Assembly (NCBI GenBank): GCA_049644305.1
Contig: JBARRQ010000106.1
Location: forward strand, 1-7,312
Reading direction: 5' to 3'
DNA: 7,312 nt
Origin: AC-32 sp049644305
GTDB taxonomy: Bacteria > Actinomycetota > Thermoleophilia > Gaiellales > Gaiellaceae
Shown here: piece after piece, positions 1 to 4,703 of the stretch
Position numbering within the stretch: the first letter of the stretch is position 1
How the letters are laid out: every line of letters begins with the position of its first letter
Position numbers and translations under genes: made by a program
Notes under the pieces: model-generated
What the model saw: the letters and a program-made list of their open reading frames with translations, nothing else
Database searches by the model: none
Told to the model about the DNA's origin: nothing

Positions 1-1
1 C

Positions 2-451
2 ATCTGCCACCGGACCGGCTCGGCGACACACCCGTACGTGGTCATCAACGTCAGCATCAACGGGTGGCTGCACGGCCACCAGAAGCACGGGGACATCCTG
101 CTGAAGGATCCCGCCTCGCCCGGCGAAAAGGCGGATCCTGCGCTCGCCGCGCGGTGCGCCGGCGGCCAGCAGGCACCTGTCGTGCTCGCGGTCAGGCAAT
201 CGCGGTCGGCGCAGCTCGCCATTCCGGCGAAGCCCAAGCGGCTCGTCGTTGCCGGGGGCGTCGAGGGCGTCAGCTCGAACCGACCGGCTCGGCAACAGCC
301 GCAGGCGGCCGGCGTGCTGGGCGCGATCTCGGCCCCGGTCAGGAGCGCAATGCTCCCGTTCACGGGCTTCCCGCTCTGGATCGTGGTGCTGCTTGCCGCG
401 ATCTTCGTCGGTAGCGGCCTGCTCATCCGGCGCTTGACTCGCGCGGCGTAG
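2..451 (+). CDS. C-terminal part of a sortase-anchored (LPFTG) surface protein, 5' end outside window
   Basis: The reading frame is open from base 2, so the start lies upstream. The visible N-terminal stretch reads ICHRTGSATHPYVVINVSIN, a CHxTGS...NPYV-type segment that I recognise from secreted actinobacterial surface proteins. A histidine-rich piece (HGHQKHGDI) follows, then a low-complexity Ala/Pro/Gln/Val region typical of a wall-spanning stalk. The C-terminus is a textbook sorting signal: LPFTG at bases 353-367, a hydrophobic segment (FPLWIVVLLAAIFVGSGLL) and a basic tail (IRRLTRAA). By family knowledge, a sortase cleaves between Thr and Gly and links the protein to the cell wall. No sortase gene is in the window, so the enzyme must be elsewhere. 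A GC-rich hairpin follows 11 bases after the stop. The biological role is unknown. Cell-wall anchoring is well supported, and the family of the N-terminal segment is less certain. Confidence 0.8.
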   Translation: MCHRTGSATHPYVVINVSINGWLHGHQKHGDILLKDPASPGEKADPALAARCAGGQQAPVVLAVRQSRSAQLAIPAKPKRLVVAGGVEGVSSNRPARQQPQAAGVLGAISAPVRSAMLPFTGFPLWIVVLLAAIFVGSGLLIRRLTRAA

Positions 452-462
452 GTTGAATCAGA

Positions 463-489
463 GGGCGGGGCGGTCTGTCCGTCCCGCCC
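463..489 (+). terminator. GC-rich terminator-like hairpin
   Basis: The arms GGGCGGGGCGG (463-473) and CCGTCCCGCCC (479-489) pair over 11 positions with one G-T wobble around a 5-base loop. The hairpin starts 11 bases after the stop of the surface-protein gene. No T-run follows, so it is either a U-less terminator of the kind proposed for high-GC actinobacteria or a transcript-stabilising stem. It probably separates the surface-protein gene from the cupredoxin gene. Confidence 0.6.
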
Positions 490-543
490 CGAAATCCGGC
501 CGAGCCTCAGGCGCGTATCGGCTAGCGTAAATCTGCGATCGCC

Positions 544-550
544 GAGGAGG
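544..550 (+). promoter_or_regulatory. Strong Shine-Dalgarno that fixes a TTG start
   Basis: GAGGAGG lies 8 bases before the TTG at 559. It supports TTG as the true start of the cupredoxin gene, because a signal peptide begins immediately at that codon. Confidence 0.75.
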
Positions 551-558
551 ATCGACTC

Positions 559-1215
559 TTGCGCCAATTCCGTCCGTTCGTCGTCTTGCCTGTCGTGCTC
601 GCCGCTGTCTTGCTGCCGGGGTCGGCGCACACGGCGGCCAGGGCCACCCCGCTGACGGGCACGGTCGGGCCGGGGTTCACGATCATGCTCAACGATGCGA
701 GCGGGAGCAGGGTCACACAGCTCGATCCGGGGCAGTACTCGATCACGATTCACGATCTTGCGGTGGAGCACAATTTCCACCTGAAAGGCCCAGGCTCGGT
801 CGACAAGGCGACTTCGGTCGAGGGCACGGGAGACGTGACCTGGGACGTGACGCTCGTGGACGGCGTCTACAACTACCGCTGCGACGTCCACGCCTCGATG
901 CACGGCAGCTTCCGCGTCGGCCCGGCCCCACCGCCTCCGCCCAAGCTGAACGGACAGGTCGGCCCGAAGAAGACGATCTCGCTCAAGACCGCCGCCGGGA
1001 GCTCCGTCAAGGCGCTCGCGGCCGGGACCTACAAGATCGTCGTCCGCGACTCCACGAAAACCGACAACTTCCATCTGCTCGGGCCGGGTGTCTCTAAGCG
1101 AACCGGCGTGCGCTCCCGTGGAACCTCGACCTGGACCGTCACCTTCCGCGCCGGCAAGTACGTCTACCGCTCCGACGCGCACCCGAAGCTCCGCAAGACC
1201 TTCACGGTGAGCTAG
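559..1215 (+). CDS. Secreted tandem cupredoxin-like protein, second domain lacking most copper ligands
   Basis: This 218-residue protein starts at TTG behind GAGGAGG. Residues 1-29 form a signal peptide: basic start, hydrophobic core VVLPVVLAAVLL, then an Ala-rich cleavage region. Two homologous beta-rich domains of about 90 residues follow (about 31-120 and 129-218), joined by a proline linker (PAPPPPPK). Domain 1 has the plastocyanin-type pattern EHNFHL (His71, His74) and YRCDVHASMHG (Cys108, His111, Met114), so it should bind one type 1 copper and act in extracytoplasmic electron transfer or copper handling. Domain 2 aligns almost without gaps but has DNFHL and YRSDAHPKL. Asp169 replaces His71, Ser205 replaces Cys108 and Leu211 replaces Met114; only His208 is kept. 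Domain 2 is therefore probably copper-free and structural. The redox partner is unknown. The 3' end overlaps the convergent YihY gene by 14 bases. Confidence 0.85.
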   Translation: MRQFRPFVVLPVVLAAVLLPGSAHTAARATPLTGTVGPGFTIMLNDASGSRVTQLDPGQYSITIHDLAVEHNFHLKGPGSVDKATSVEGTGDVTWDVTLVDGVYNYRCDVHASMHGSFRVGPAPPPPPKLNGQVGPKKTISLKTAAGSSVKALAAGTYKIVVRDSTKTDNFHLLGPGVSKRTGVRSRGTSTWTVTFRAGKYVYRSDAHPKLRKTFTVS

Positions 1216-2128
1216 CGACGCGTGGGCCGCCGGCGGCGTGAATGTCTGCCTGGCGCTCGAGCTCGGAGTTGAGCTCGGCGCCGAAGAGGATCGCCCACGC
1301 CGAGTAGTTGAGCCACAGCAGCAGGATGATCGCGCCGGCGATCGAGCCGTAGGTCCGCGAGTACGAGCCCGCAAAGCTCGTGTACACGGCGAAGAGCCCG
1401 GAGAGCAGGAGCCAGAGCAACGAGCCGACCAGCGAGCCGGGCGAGATCCAGCGCCAGTTGCGCTCCTTCGTGTCGGGGGCGAGGTAGTAGACGAGCGCGA
1501 AGAAGAGCAGGACGGCGACGAACGCGATCGGCAAGCGCGCGATGTTCCAGAACACCTTGAAGGTTCCGCCGAGGCCGGTCCGCCTGACGATTGCGTTGCC
1601 GAGGTCGCCCCCGAAGACGATCAGCAGAAAGACGCCGGCGATCGCCAGCCCGGTCGCGACAACGAGCAGGATCGCGATCAGGCGCACTTTCCAGAAGGGC
1701 CTCGTCTCGACGCGGTCGTACGCGCGGTTCACAGCCTTGATCACGCTGCCCATCGCGCCGCTCGCCGCCCACACCGCCCCTGCGGTGCCGACAGCGAACG
1801 CGATCGCCGAGCCCGACTTGTTGCCGGCGGCATCCTTGCGGGCGAGGTCGATCATCTTGATCACGCCGTGCGGCGCGACGGATCCGACGAAGCGCTCCAG
1901 CGAGTCGAAGGCGCCGTTGCCGAACAGGCCGAGCAGGCCGATCAGGAGGATGATCGAAGGGAGGAAGGCCAGCAGCGAGCTGTAGGCGACCTGCTGCGCC
2001 AGTCCCATGCAGTCGTCGTCGAGAAACTGGCGTCCGGCACGCTTCAGGACGTCGAGCCATTCGCGGAACGAGAGCCGCAGCGGGCTCGCGGGGACGCCGC
2101 TATCTGCCCGCTCAGTCGCGGTCGACAA
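1202..2128 (-). CDS. YihY/BrkB-family multi-span inner membrane protein
   Basis: This 308-residue protein has about six membrane segments, near residues 48-70, 108-125, 149-172, 198-217, 231-250 and 259-286. Family hallmarks are AYSSLLAFLPSIILL in the first segment, NRAYDRVETRPFWKVRL before the third, the Trp-rich PDTKERNWRWISPGSLVG loop, and the glycine-rich YGSIAGAIILLLWLNYSAW end. The length is usual for the family. YihY proteins were once annotated as ribonuclease BN or the BrkB virulence factor, but the RNase BN name was an error and the real function is unsettled. The start is taken as TTG at 2128, which overlaps the DUF3618-like gene by 17 bases. No Shine-Dalgarno precedes it, so translation probably depends on coupling; the exact start is uncertain by a few codons. 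It is the last gene of a five-gene overlapping minus-strand cassette. Confidence 0.88.
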   Translation of the reverse strand: MSTATERADSGVPASPLRLSFREWLDVLKRAGRQFLDDDCMGLAQQVAYSSLLAFLPSIILLIGLLGLFGNGAFDSLERFVGSVAPHGVIKMIDLARKDAAGNKSGSAIAFAVGTAGAVWAASGAMGSVIKAVNRAYDRVETRPFWKVRLIAILLVVATGLAIAGVFLLIVFGGDLGNAIVRRTGLGGTFKVFWNIARLPIAFVAVLLFFALVYYLAPDTKERNWRWISPGSLVGSLLWLLLSGLFAVYTSFAGSYSRTYGSIAGAIILLLWLNYSAWAILFGAELNSELERQADIHAAGGPRVASSP

Positions 2129-2387
2129 AGGAGAACGGGCCGAATCGTGCTTTCGTCCTGCCCTCCCGGCTTCGCCGCATCAGCAAGCGCATCGTTGCGC
2201 CGATGCCGCCGGCGACAAGGAAGCCGGCGCCGAATGCGGCGGCCGCGGCGGCCGGCAGCTTGCCCTTTAGGTCCGTGGCCTTGCCCAGTCCGGTGCGCAG
2301 GTCGTCTACCGCCGTCGTGAGCCGCTCGCGCTCGGCTTCGATGTCGCGGCGGACCTGCTCCGCCGTCCGGCCGTTACGGGTTGCCAT
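2112..2387 (-). CDS. DUF3618-like small membrane protein
   Basis: This is a 91-residue protein. The N-terminal segment RTAEQVRRDIEAERERLTTA (residues 7-26) matches the DUF3618 pattern of an amphipathic helix with R-x-x-IEA-x-R-x-x-L spacing. An Ala/Gly-rich hydrophobic segment (about 44-66) follows, then a strongly basic tail (MRRSREGRTKAR). The layout suggests a cytoplasmic helix tied to the membrane. DUF3618 proteins are commonly found in actinobacteria beside holin-X-like genes; their function is unknown. The ATG at 2387 is preceded closely by GAGGAA on the minus strand. The gene overlaps the end of the upstream holin-X-like gene by 14 bases and the start of the YihY gene by 17, which points to translational coupling. 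Confidence 0.78.
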   Translation of the reverse strand: MATRNGRTAEQVRRDIEAERERLTTAVDDLRTGLGKATDLKGKLPAAAAAAFGAGFLVAGGIGATMRLLMRRSREGRTKARFGPFSFVDRD

Positions 2388-2784
2388 CGTTCCTCAGCGC
2401 CTCCGACGTGAGCCGGGCCTCGCGCAGCGCCTGCTCGGGAACCGGCGGCGACCCACGCTTGATCGACCAGAGGGCGAATACGCCCAGTAGGACGGCGAAT
2501 ACCATCAACCCGCCGGCGACGAGGAGCAGTCCGAGCCAGGCCGAGCTGGCAGTCGCGATGCCCGCGGCGGCCGCACCGATGCCGAATCCGAGCGCAAAGA
2601 CCAGGAAGACCGCAGCGGCGAGGCCGAAAGCGATTCCCCGAGCCAGCGCCGAGATCTTGCGCTTGACCTCGAGCGCGGCGAGCTCGAGCTCGAGCCGCAC
2701 GAGTGTGCTCGCGTGCTCGGCGACGTTCTTGGCGGCCGGGCCGAGGCCGGGGTGGCTCTCGGTCTCAGCCTCGCGGGTGTGCAT
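2374..2784 (-). CDS. Holin-X-like (actinobacterial phage holin superfamily III) membrane protein
   Basis: This 136-residue protein has a charged amphipathic N-terminal helix (about 17-47, containing LVRLELELAALEVKRK), two close hydrophobic hairpin segments (about 48-77 and 82-107), and a polar C-terminal tail. This is the layout of the putative actinobacterial holin-X family (PF07332), whose members are mostly chromosomal and not phage-borne. There are no phage genes nearby, so the holin name should not be read as lysis. A role in membrane organisation or stress is possible but unproven. The start is ATG at 2784 with GGAGAGG just upstream on the minus strand. It overlaps the preceding 122-residue gene by 20 bases and the following DUF3618-like gene by 14. 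Confidence 0.78.
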   Translation of the reverse strand: MHTREAETESHPGLGPAAKNVAEHASTLVRLELELAALEVKRKISALARGIAFGLAAAVFLVFALGFGIGAAAAGIATASSAWLGLLLVAGGLMVFAVLLGVFALWSIKRGSPPVPEQALREARLTSEALRNDGNP

Positions 2785-3133
2785 GGCCTCTCCAGTCGAT
2801 CACCTTGGCGACGACGATGCCCGCGGCGAGAGCGACGCCGACAACGAGCAGCGGCGAGGGGTTGGGGAGCTGCTTCAGCATTCGCGGCCGCCGGCCGAGC
2901 TGAGGGCCGGTGGGAGCTGCCGGCCGAGGCGGCGGCGCTGCGCTGGCCGGCGCGCCGTTGGCCTTGACGCGGGCCGCGATGAGGCTCGGCTTCAGCTTGC
3001 GGAGGAAGTCGGCGTCGTTGTTGAGCTCCTCTGCAAGCCACTCGCCGATCCCGTCGCCGCGTCCTGCCGCGCGCGTTGCGAGCTTCTGGAGGCCCCGCGC
3101 CCCTCGCTCCACGAGGAGATCGGCCTTCGTCAT
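2765..3133 (-). CDS. Uncharacterised single-pass membrane protein, 122 residues
   Basis: I do not recognise a named domain. The N-terminal half is charged and probably helical (MTKADLLVERGARGLQKLAT, then GEWLAEELNNDADFLRKLK near 30-48). A Pro/Ala-rich linker (about 60-80) comes next, then a basic patch (GRRPRMLKQLPN), one membrane segment (about 93-112, PLLVVGVALAAGIVVAKVI) and a short WRGHAHPRG tail. The predicted layout is a soluble helical domain tethered by a C-terminal anchor. The ATG at 3133 is chosen because it overlaps the stop of the preceding small gene as ATGA. A longer frame runs back to 3403, but there it lies antisense to argR and looks like shadow sequence rich in Arg. The 3' end overlaps the holin-X-like gene by 20 bases. 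Function is unknown; membership of the envelope cassette is inferred from the overlaps. Confidence 0.7.
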   Translation of the reverse strand: MTKADLLVERGARGLQKLATRAAGRGDGIGEWLAEELNNDADFLRKLKPSLIAARVKANGAPASAAPPPRPAAPTGPQLGRRPRMLKQLPNPSPLLVVGVALAAGIVVAKVIDWRGHAHPRG

Positions 3134-3258
3134 CGTTTTGTCGGCGGCGGCTCGCCGGTCGCGAGTCGCCAGATCTTGGAGGCAGCGCGGCGCGCGGCGA
3201 TTGTCGCGCCCGTGCCGAGCCCGGCGTAGAGCCCGGTCCAGAGCAGCTTCCGCAACAC
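3130..3258 (-). CDS. Small membrane peptide, about 42 residues, first gene of the envelope cassette
   Basis: The frame reads LRKLLWTGLYAGLGTGATIA followed by ARRAASKIWRLATGEPPPTK and a final Arg. It has a short hydrophobic/glycine-rich membrane segment, a basic helix with IWR, and a polar Pro-rich end. This resembles the layout of DUF4235-type small actinobacterial membrane proteins, although family membership is only a pattern match by eye. The stop codon overlaps the ATG of the 122-residue gene as ATGA, the classic translational-coupling arrangement. The start could be GTG at 3258 or TTG at 3255, and neither has a convincing Shine-Dalgarno. A start farther upstream at TTG 3291 is also possible. 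Fewer than 60 bases separate it from the divergent argR start. Confidence 0.62.
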   Translation of the reverse strand: MLRKLLWTGLYAGLGTGATIAARRAASKIWRLATGEPPPTKR

Positions 3259-3278
3259 GCCTGATTGCTTGCCTGAGG

Positions 3279-3307
3279 ATGACTCGGCCAAACCTGGGAG
3301 CTACTGT
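3279..3307 (+). promoter_or_regulatory. Candidate argR promoter, leaderless geometry
   Basis: ATGACT (3279-3284) matches TTGACA at four of six positions. It sits 17 bases before TACTGT (3302-3307), which fits the loose TAnnnT -10 pattern. The hexamer ends 7 bases before the A of the argR ATG at 3314, so a transcript would start at or next to the start codon. The opposite strand reads TACAGT at 3308-3303, so the same site might also serve the minus-strand cassette. This is pattern matching only. Confidence 0.4.
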
Positions 3308-3313
3308 AACTCG

Positions 3314-3790
3314 ATGGAGGCCCGGGCGCGTCCGCTCGCCAAGCCCGAGCGGCACCTGCTGATCAAGAGCGTCGTCTCGCGCCGTCGCGTAGGGAGCCAG
3401 CACGAGCTCGCGGCCGCGCTTGCGAAGGCGGGGTGCGAGGTCACACAGGCGACCATCTCACGGGACATCCGGGAGTTGCGGCTCGAAAAGACGACCGACA
3501 GCCTCGGCCGGCCGCGGTACGTCCTGCCCGGCCGCGCCCGCCGGGCCGACCCCCGCGAGACCCTCGCCGGCGTCCTCGAGCAGTTCGGGCTGCGGGCGAC
3601 CGTGGCCCAGAACATCGTCGTCGTCCACTCGGAGCTGGGCTCGGCGCCCGCTATCGGCCGCGCGCTCGACCAGCTGGCGCACCCGAAGATCGTGGGGACC
3701 CTTGCCGGCGACGACACATGCCTCGTGATCACCGGCTCGCTGCGGGACGCTCGCAGCGTGGCGCGCGAGCTGAGCGCGGCGCTCGGCTGA
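3314..3790 (+). CDS. argR: Arginine repressor ArgR
   Basis: This 158-residue protein has the usual ArgR length. The N-terminal winged helix-turn-helix (about 10-72) includes SQHELAAALAKAGCEVTQAT and ISRDIRELRLEK, very close to the family consensus for the DNA-binding domain. The C-terminal oligomerisation and arginine-binding domain (about 84-158) carries the diagnostic GTLAGDDTCLVI (128-139), whose paired Asp residues contact arginine in characterised ArgR proteins. By family knowledge it forms hexamers, binds L-arginine as co-repressor and represses arginine biosynthesis operators. No arg biosynthesis gene is in the window, so it is a stand-alone regulator here. The ATG at 3314 is preferred because family similarity begins there. 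A TTG at 3269 would add 15 unconserved residues. There is no well-spaced Shine-Dalgarno (GGGAG sits 13 bases away), which is consistent with a leaderless message. It diverges from the envelope cassette. Confidence 0.92.
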   Translation: MEARARPLAKPERHLLIKSVVSRRRVGSQHELAAALAKAGCEVTQATISRDIRELRLEKTTDSLGRPRYVLPGRARRADPRETLAGVLEQFGLRATVAQNIVVVHSELGSAPAIGRALDQLAHPKIVGTLAGDDTCLVITGSLRDARSVARELSAALG

Positions 3791-3797
3791 GCCGCGC
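3774..3797 (+). terminator. Possible hairpin across the argR stop
   Basis: GCGCGGC (3774-3780) pairs with GCCGCGC (3791-3797) around a 10-base loop holding the stop codon; CTC and GAG in the loop could extend the stem with a bulge. No T-run follows. It may be a weak or U-less terminator for argR, or chance in GC-rich sequence. Confidence 0.3.
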
Positions 3798-4038
3798 CTG
3801 AGCGGGCGAGCGCCGAGCCCGAACGGCTCCGAGACGCGCCGTGCGGAATTTCACACTCTCGTCGCGAGCCCGGCACAGACACGTGCGCTTTTCGCGCCTA
3901 GGATCGCAGTGGGGAGGAGGCCGGGCGCGCCGTAGTTAAGGGACCGGGTGGCTCAAAGCCGCCTGCCCCCCGCCTACCTCCTGCCCGTCAGCGGCGACCA
4001 CCTTCCAGCCACGCTCGATCAGCAGCCAGGAGACAGGC
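3791..4038. other. Gene-poor region between argR and the repeat-protein gene
   Basis: No convincing intact gene is seen. The left part is GC-rich sequence after argR. CAGACA (3876-3881), a 17-base gap and TAGGAT (3899-3904) resemble a plus-strand promoter. A purine-rich GGGGAGGAGG (3911-3920) follows with no plausible coding frame behind it, so a non-coding transcript is possible but unsupported. The right part, on the minus strand, holds the possible PRC-barrel-like remnant listed separately. Confidence 0.4.
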
Positions 4039-4046
4039 TCAGACAG
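3936..4046 (-). pseudogene. Possible N-terminal remnant of a PRC-barrel-like gene
   Basis: The minus strand reads LSEPVSWLLIERGWKVVAAD then GQEVG, followed by a short unrelated tail and a TAA. The segment with WKVV-x-x-DG-x-EVG resembles the first strands of PRC-barrel-like proteins, and it looks like protein rather than shadow sequence. The codon where such a protein would start is CTG (4046-4044), which overlaps the stop of the 217-residue gene in the way an ATG would in a coupled operon. After EVG the similarity ends. I infer a gene broken by deletion or frameshift plus loss of its start codon. It could instead be a genuine 36-residue peptide using CTG, or chance. The family call rests on memory of the motif only. 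Confidence 0.35.
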
Positions 4047-4692
4047 TTCGGCCGCCGAGGTACCAGACCGGTCCCTGCGTCTGAACCGGACGCGTGTCGG
4101 AAAGGGCGTACAGCACCCGCACGTGGCCTCGTATTCCCTCCTCGTCGAGCCGCTCGAGGCAACGCCGGGCCATCTCCGGCGAGGCCCCGTAGCCAAACCG
4201 CCGCGCCACGCGGAAGCGGAAGCCGGGCTTGCTTCCGTAGCGCGCCGGGTTGAGCGGCGCCATGAGCAGGGCGGCCCGCTCGAGGTAATCACTCGAAGTC
4301 AGCTCCACTTCGGCGTAGACGTCGCTCCAGTCCTCAGGAAGGCCCGCAACCTCGTGCTCCCAGGCTGGCAAGAGCCTCTCAGGCTCGTCTCTTGCAGAAA
4401 CCGGTGCCTCGCTGGATCCGACCAACTCGAGCTCTCCCTCGATGCCTGCCTGGTCCAGGCGGGCGAGCAGCCGGCGCACGAGTGCCGGCGACGGCCCGGC
4501 CCCGCGCCCCGCGGTGAAGAACGAGATCACCTTTCCGTGCCGGCCCGGGTTCGCCGGACCAAGGAGGCCGGCGGCCCGCTCGGCGTCGTCCTCGTCGACG
4601 ACAGTCAGCCGCAGACGCGCCTCGCTCCAGCCCTCCGGCAGACCCCGTTCGATCGCCTGCCACTGGTCGACGAGGCTCACGAGCCGGAGCAT
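4039..4692 (-). CDS. Uncharacterised protein of two tandem homologous repeats
   Basis: This 217-residue protein is probably soluble, with no signal peptide or membrane segment. I do not recognise a named family. It contains a clear internal duplication. Repeat 1 (about 11-91) has GLPEGW, the ERAAGLLGPANPGRHG stretch, and then GPSPALVRRLLARLDQAGIEG. Repeat 2 (about 111-194) has GLPEDW, ERAALLMAPLNPARYG, and then GASPEMARRCLERLDEEGIRG. Each unit looks like alternating strands and helices, perhaps a ferredoxin-like fold, but that is a guess. A polar linker of about 20 residues joins them. The start is taken as ATG at 4692, only 11 bases from the divergent E1 alpha start and without a Shine-Dalgarno; GTG at 4680 is an alternative. 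Conserved duplication supports a real gene, while its role is unknown. Confidence 0.72.
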   Translation of the reverse strand: MLRLVSLVDQWQAIERGLPEGWSEARLRLTVVDEDDAERAAGLLGPANPGRHGKVISFFTAGRGAGPSPALVRRLLARLDQAGIEGELELVGSSEAPVSARDEPERLLPAWEHEVAGLPEDWSDVYAEVELTSSDYLERAALLMAPLNPARYGSKPGFRFRVARRFGYGASPEMARRCLERLDEEGIRGHVRVLYALSDTRPVQTQGPVWYLGGRTV

Positions 4693-4697
4693 AAACT
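4692..4697 (+). promoter_or_regulatory. Candidate -10 element for the 2-oxoacid dehydrogenase operon
   Basis: TAAACT fits TAnnnT and ends 7 bases before the A of the E1 alpha ATG at 4704, the same spacing as the candidate argR -10. A weak -35 match, TCGACG (4667-4672), lies 19 bases upstream. No Shine-Dalgarno precedes the ATG, so a leaderless transcript is likely. The element overlaps the start of the divergent repeat-protein gene. Confidence 0.4.
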
Positions 4698-4703
4698 CAG
4701 GCC

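Noticed and set aside
1238..2320. Long 360-codon plus-strand frame antisense to the YihY gene
   Set aside because: It is rich in Arg, Glu, Asp and Ala with no recognisable domain, and it covers a well-supported membrane protein gene. It is a product of GC-rich third-position bias.
2374..2784. Prophage lysis module suggested by the holin-like protein
   Set aside because: There is no endolysin, portal, capsid or integrase. The chromosomal holin-X-type family is common in actinobacteria, and the neighbours are envelope genes.
3134..3403. N-terminal extension of the 122-residue minus-strand gene back to 3403
   Set aside because: The extra 90 residues are antisense to argR and overlap the better-supported small peptide gene. 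The ATGA junction at 3133-3130 gives a clear internal start.
3948..4253. 101-codon plus-strand GTG frame after a promoter-like and SD-like stretch
   Set aside because: It is Arg/Pro/Ala-rich and runs antisense to the repeat-protein gene. The purine-rich run at 3911-3920 is too far from this GTG to serve as its ribosome binding site.
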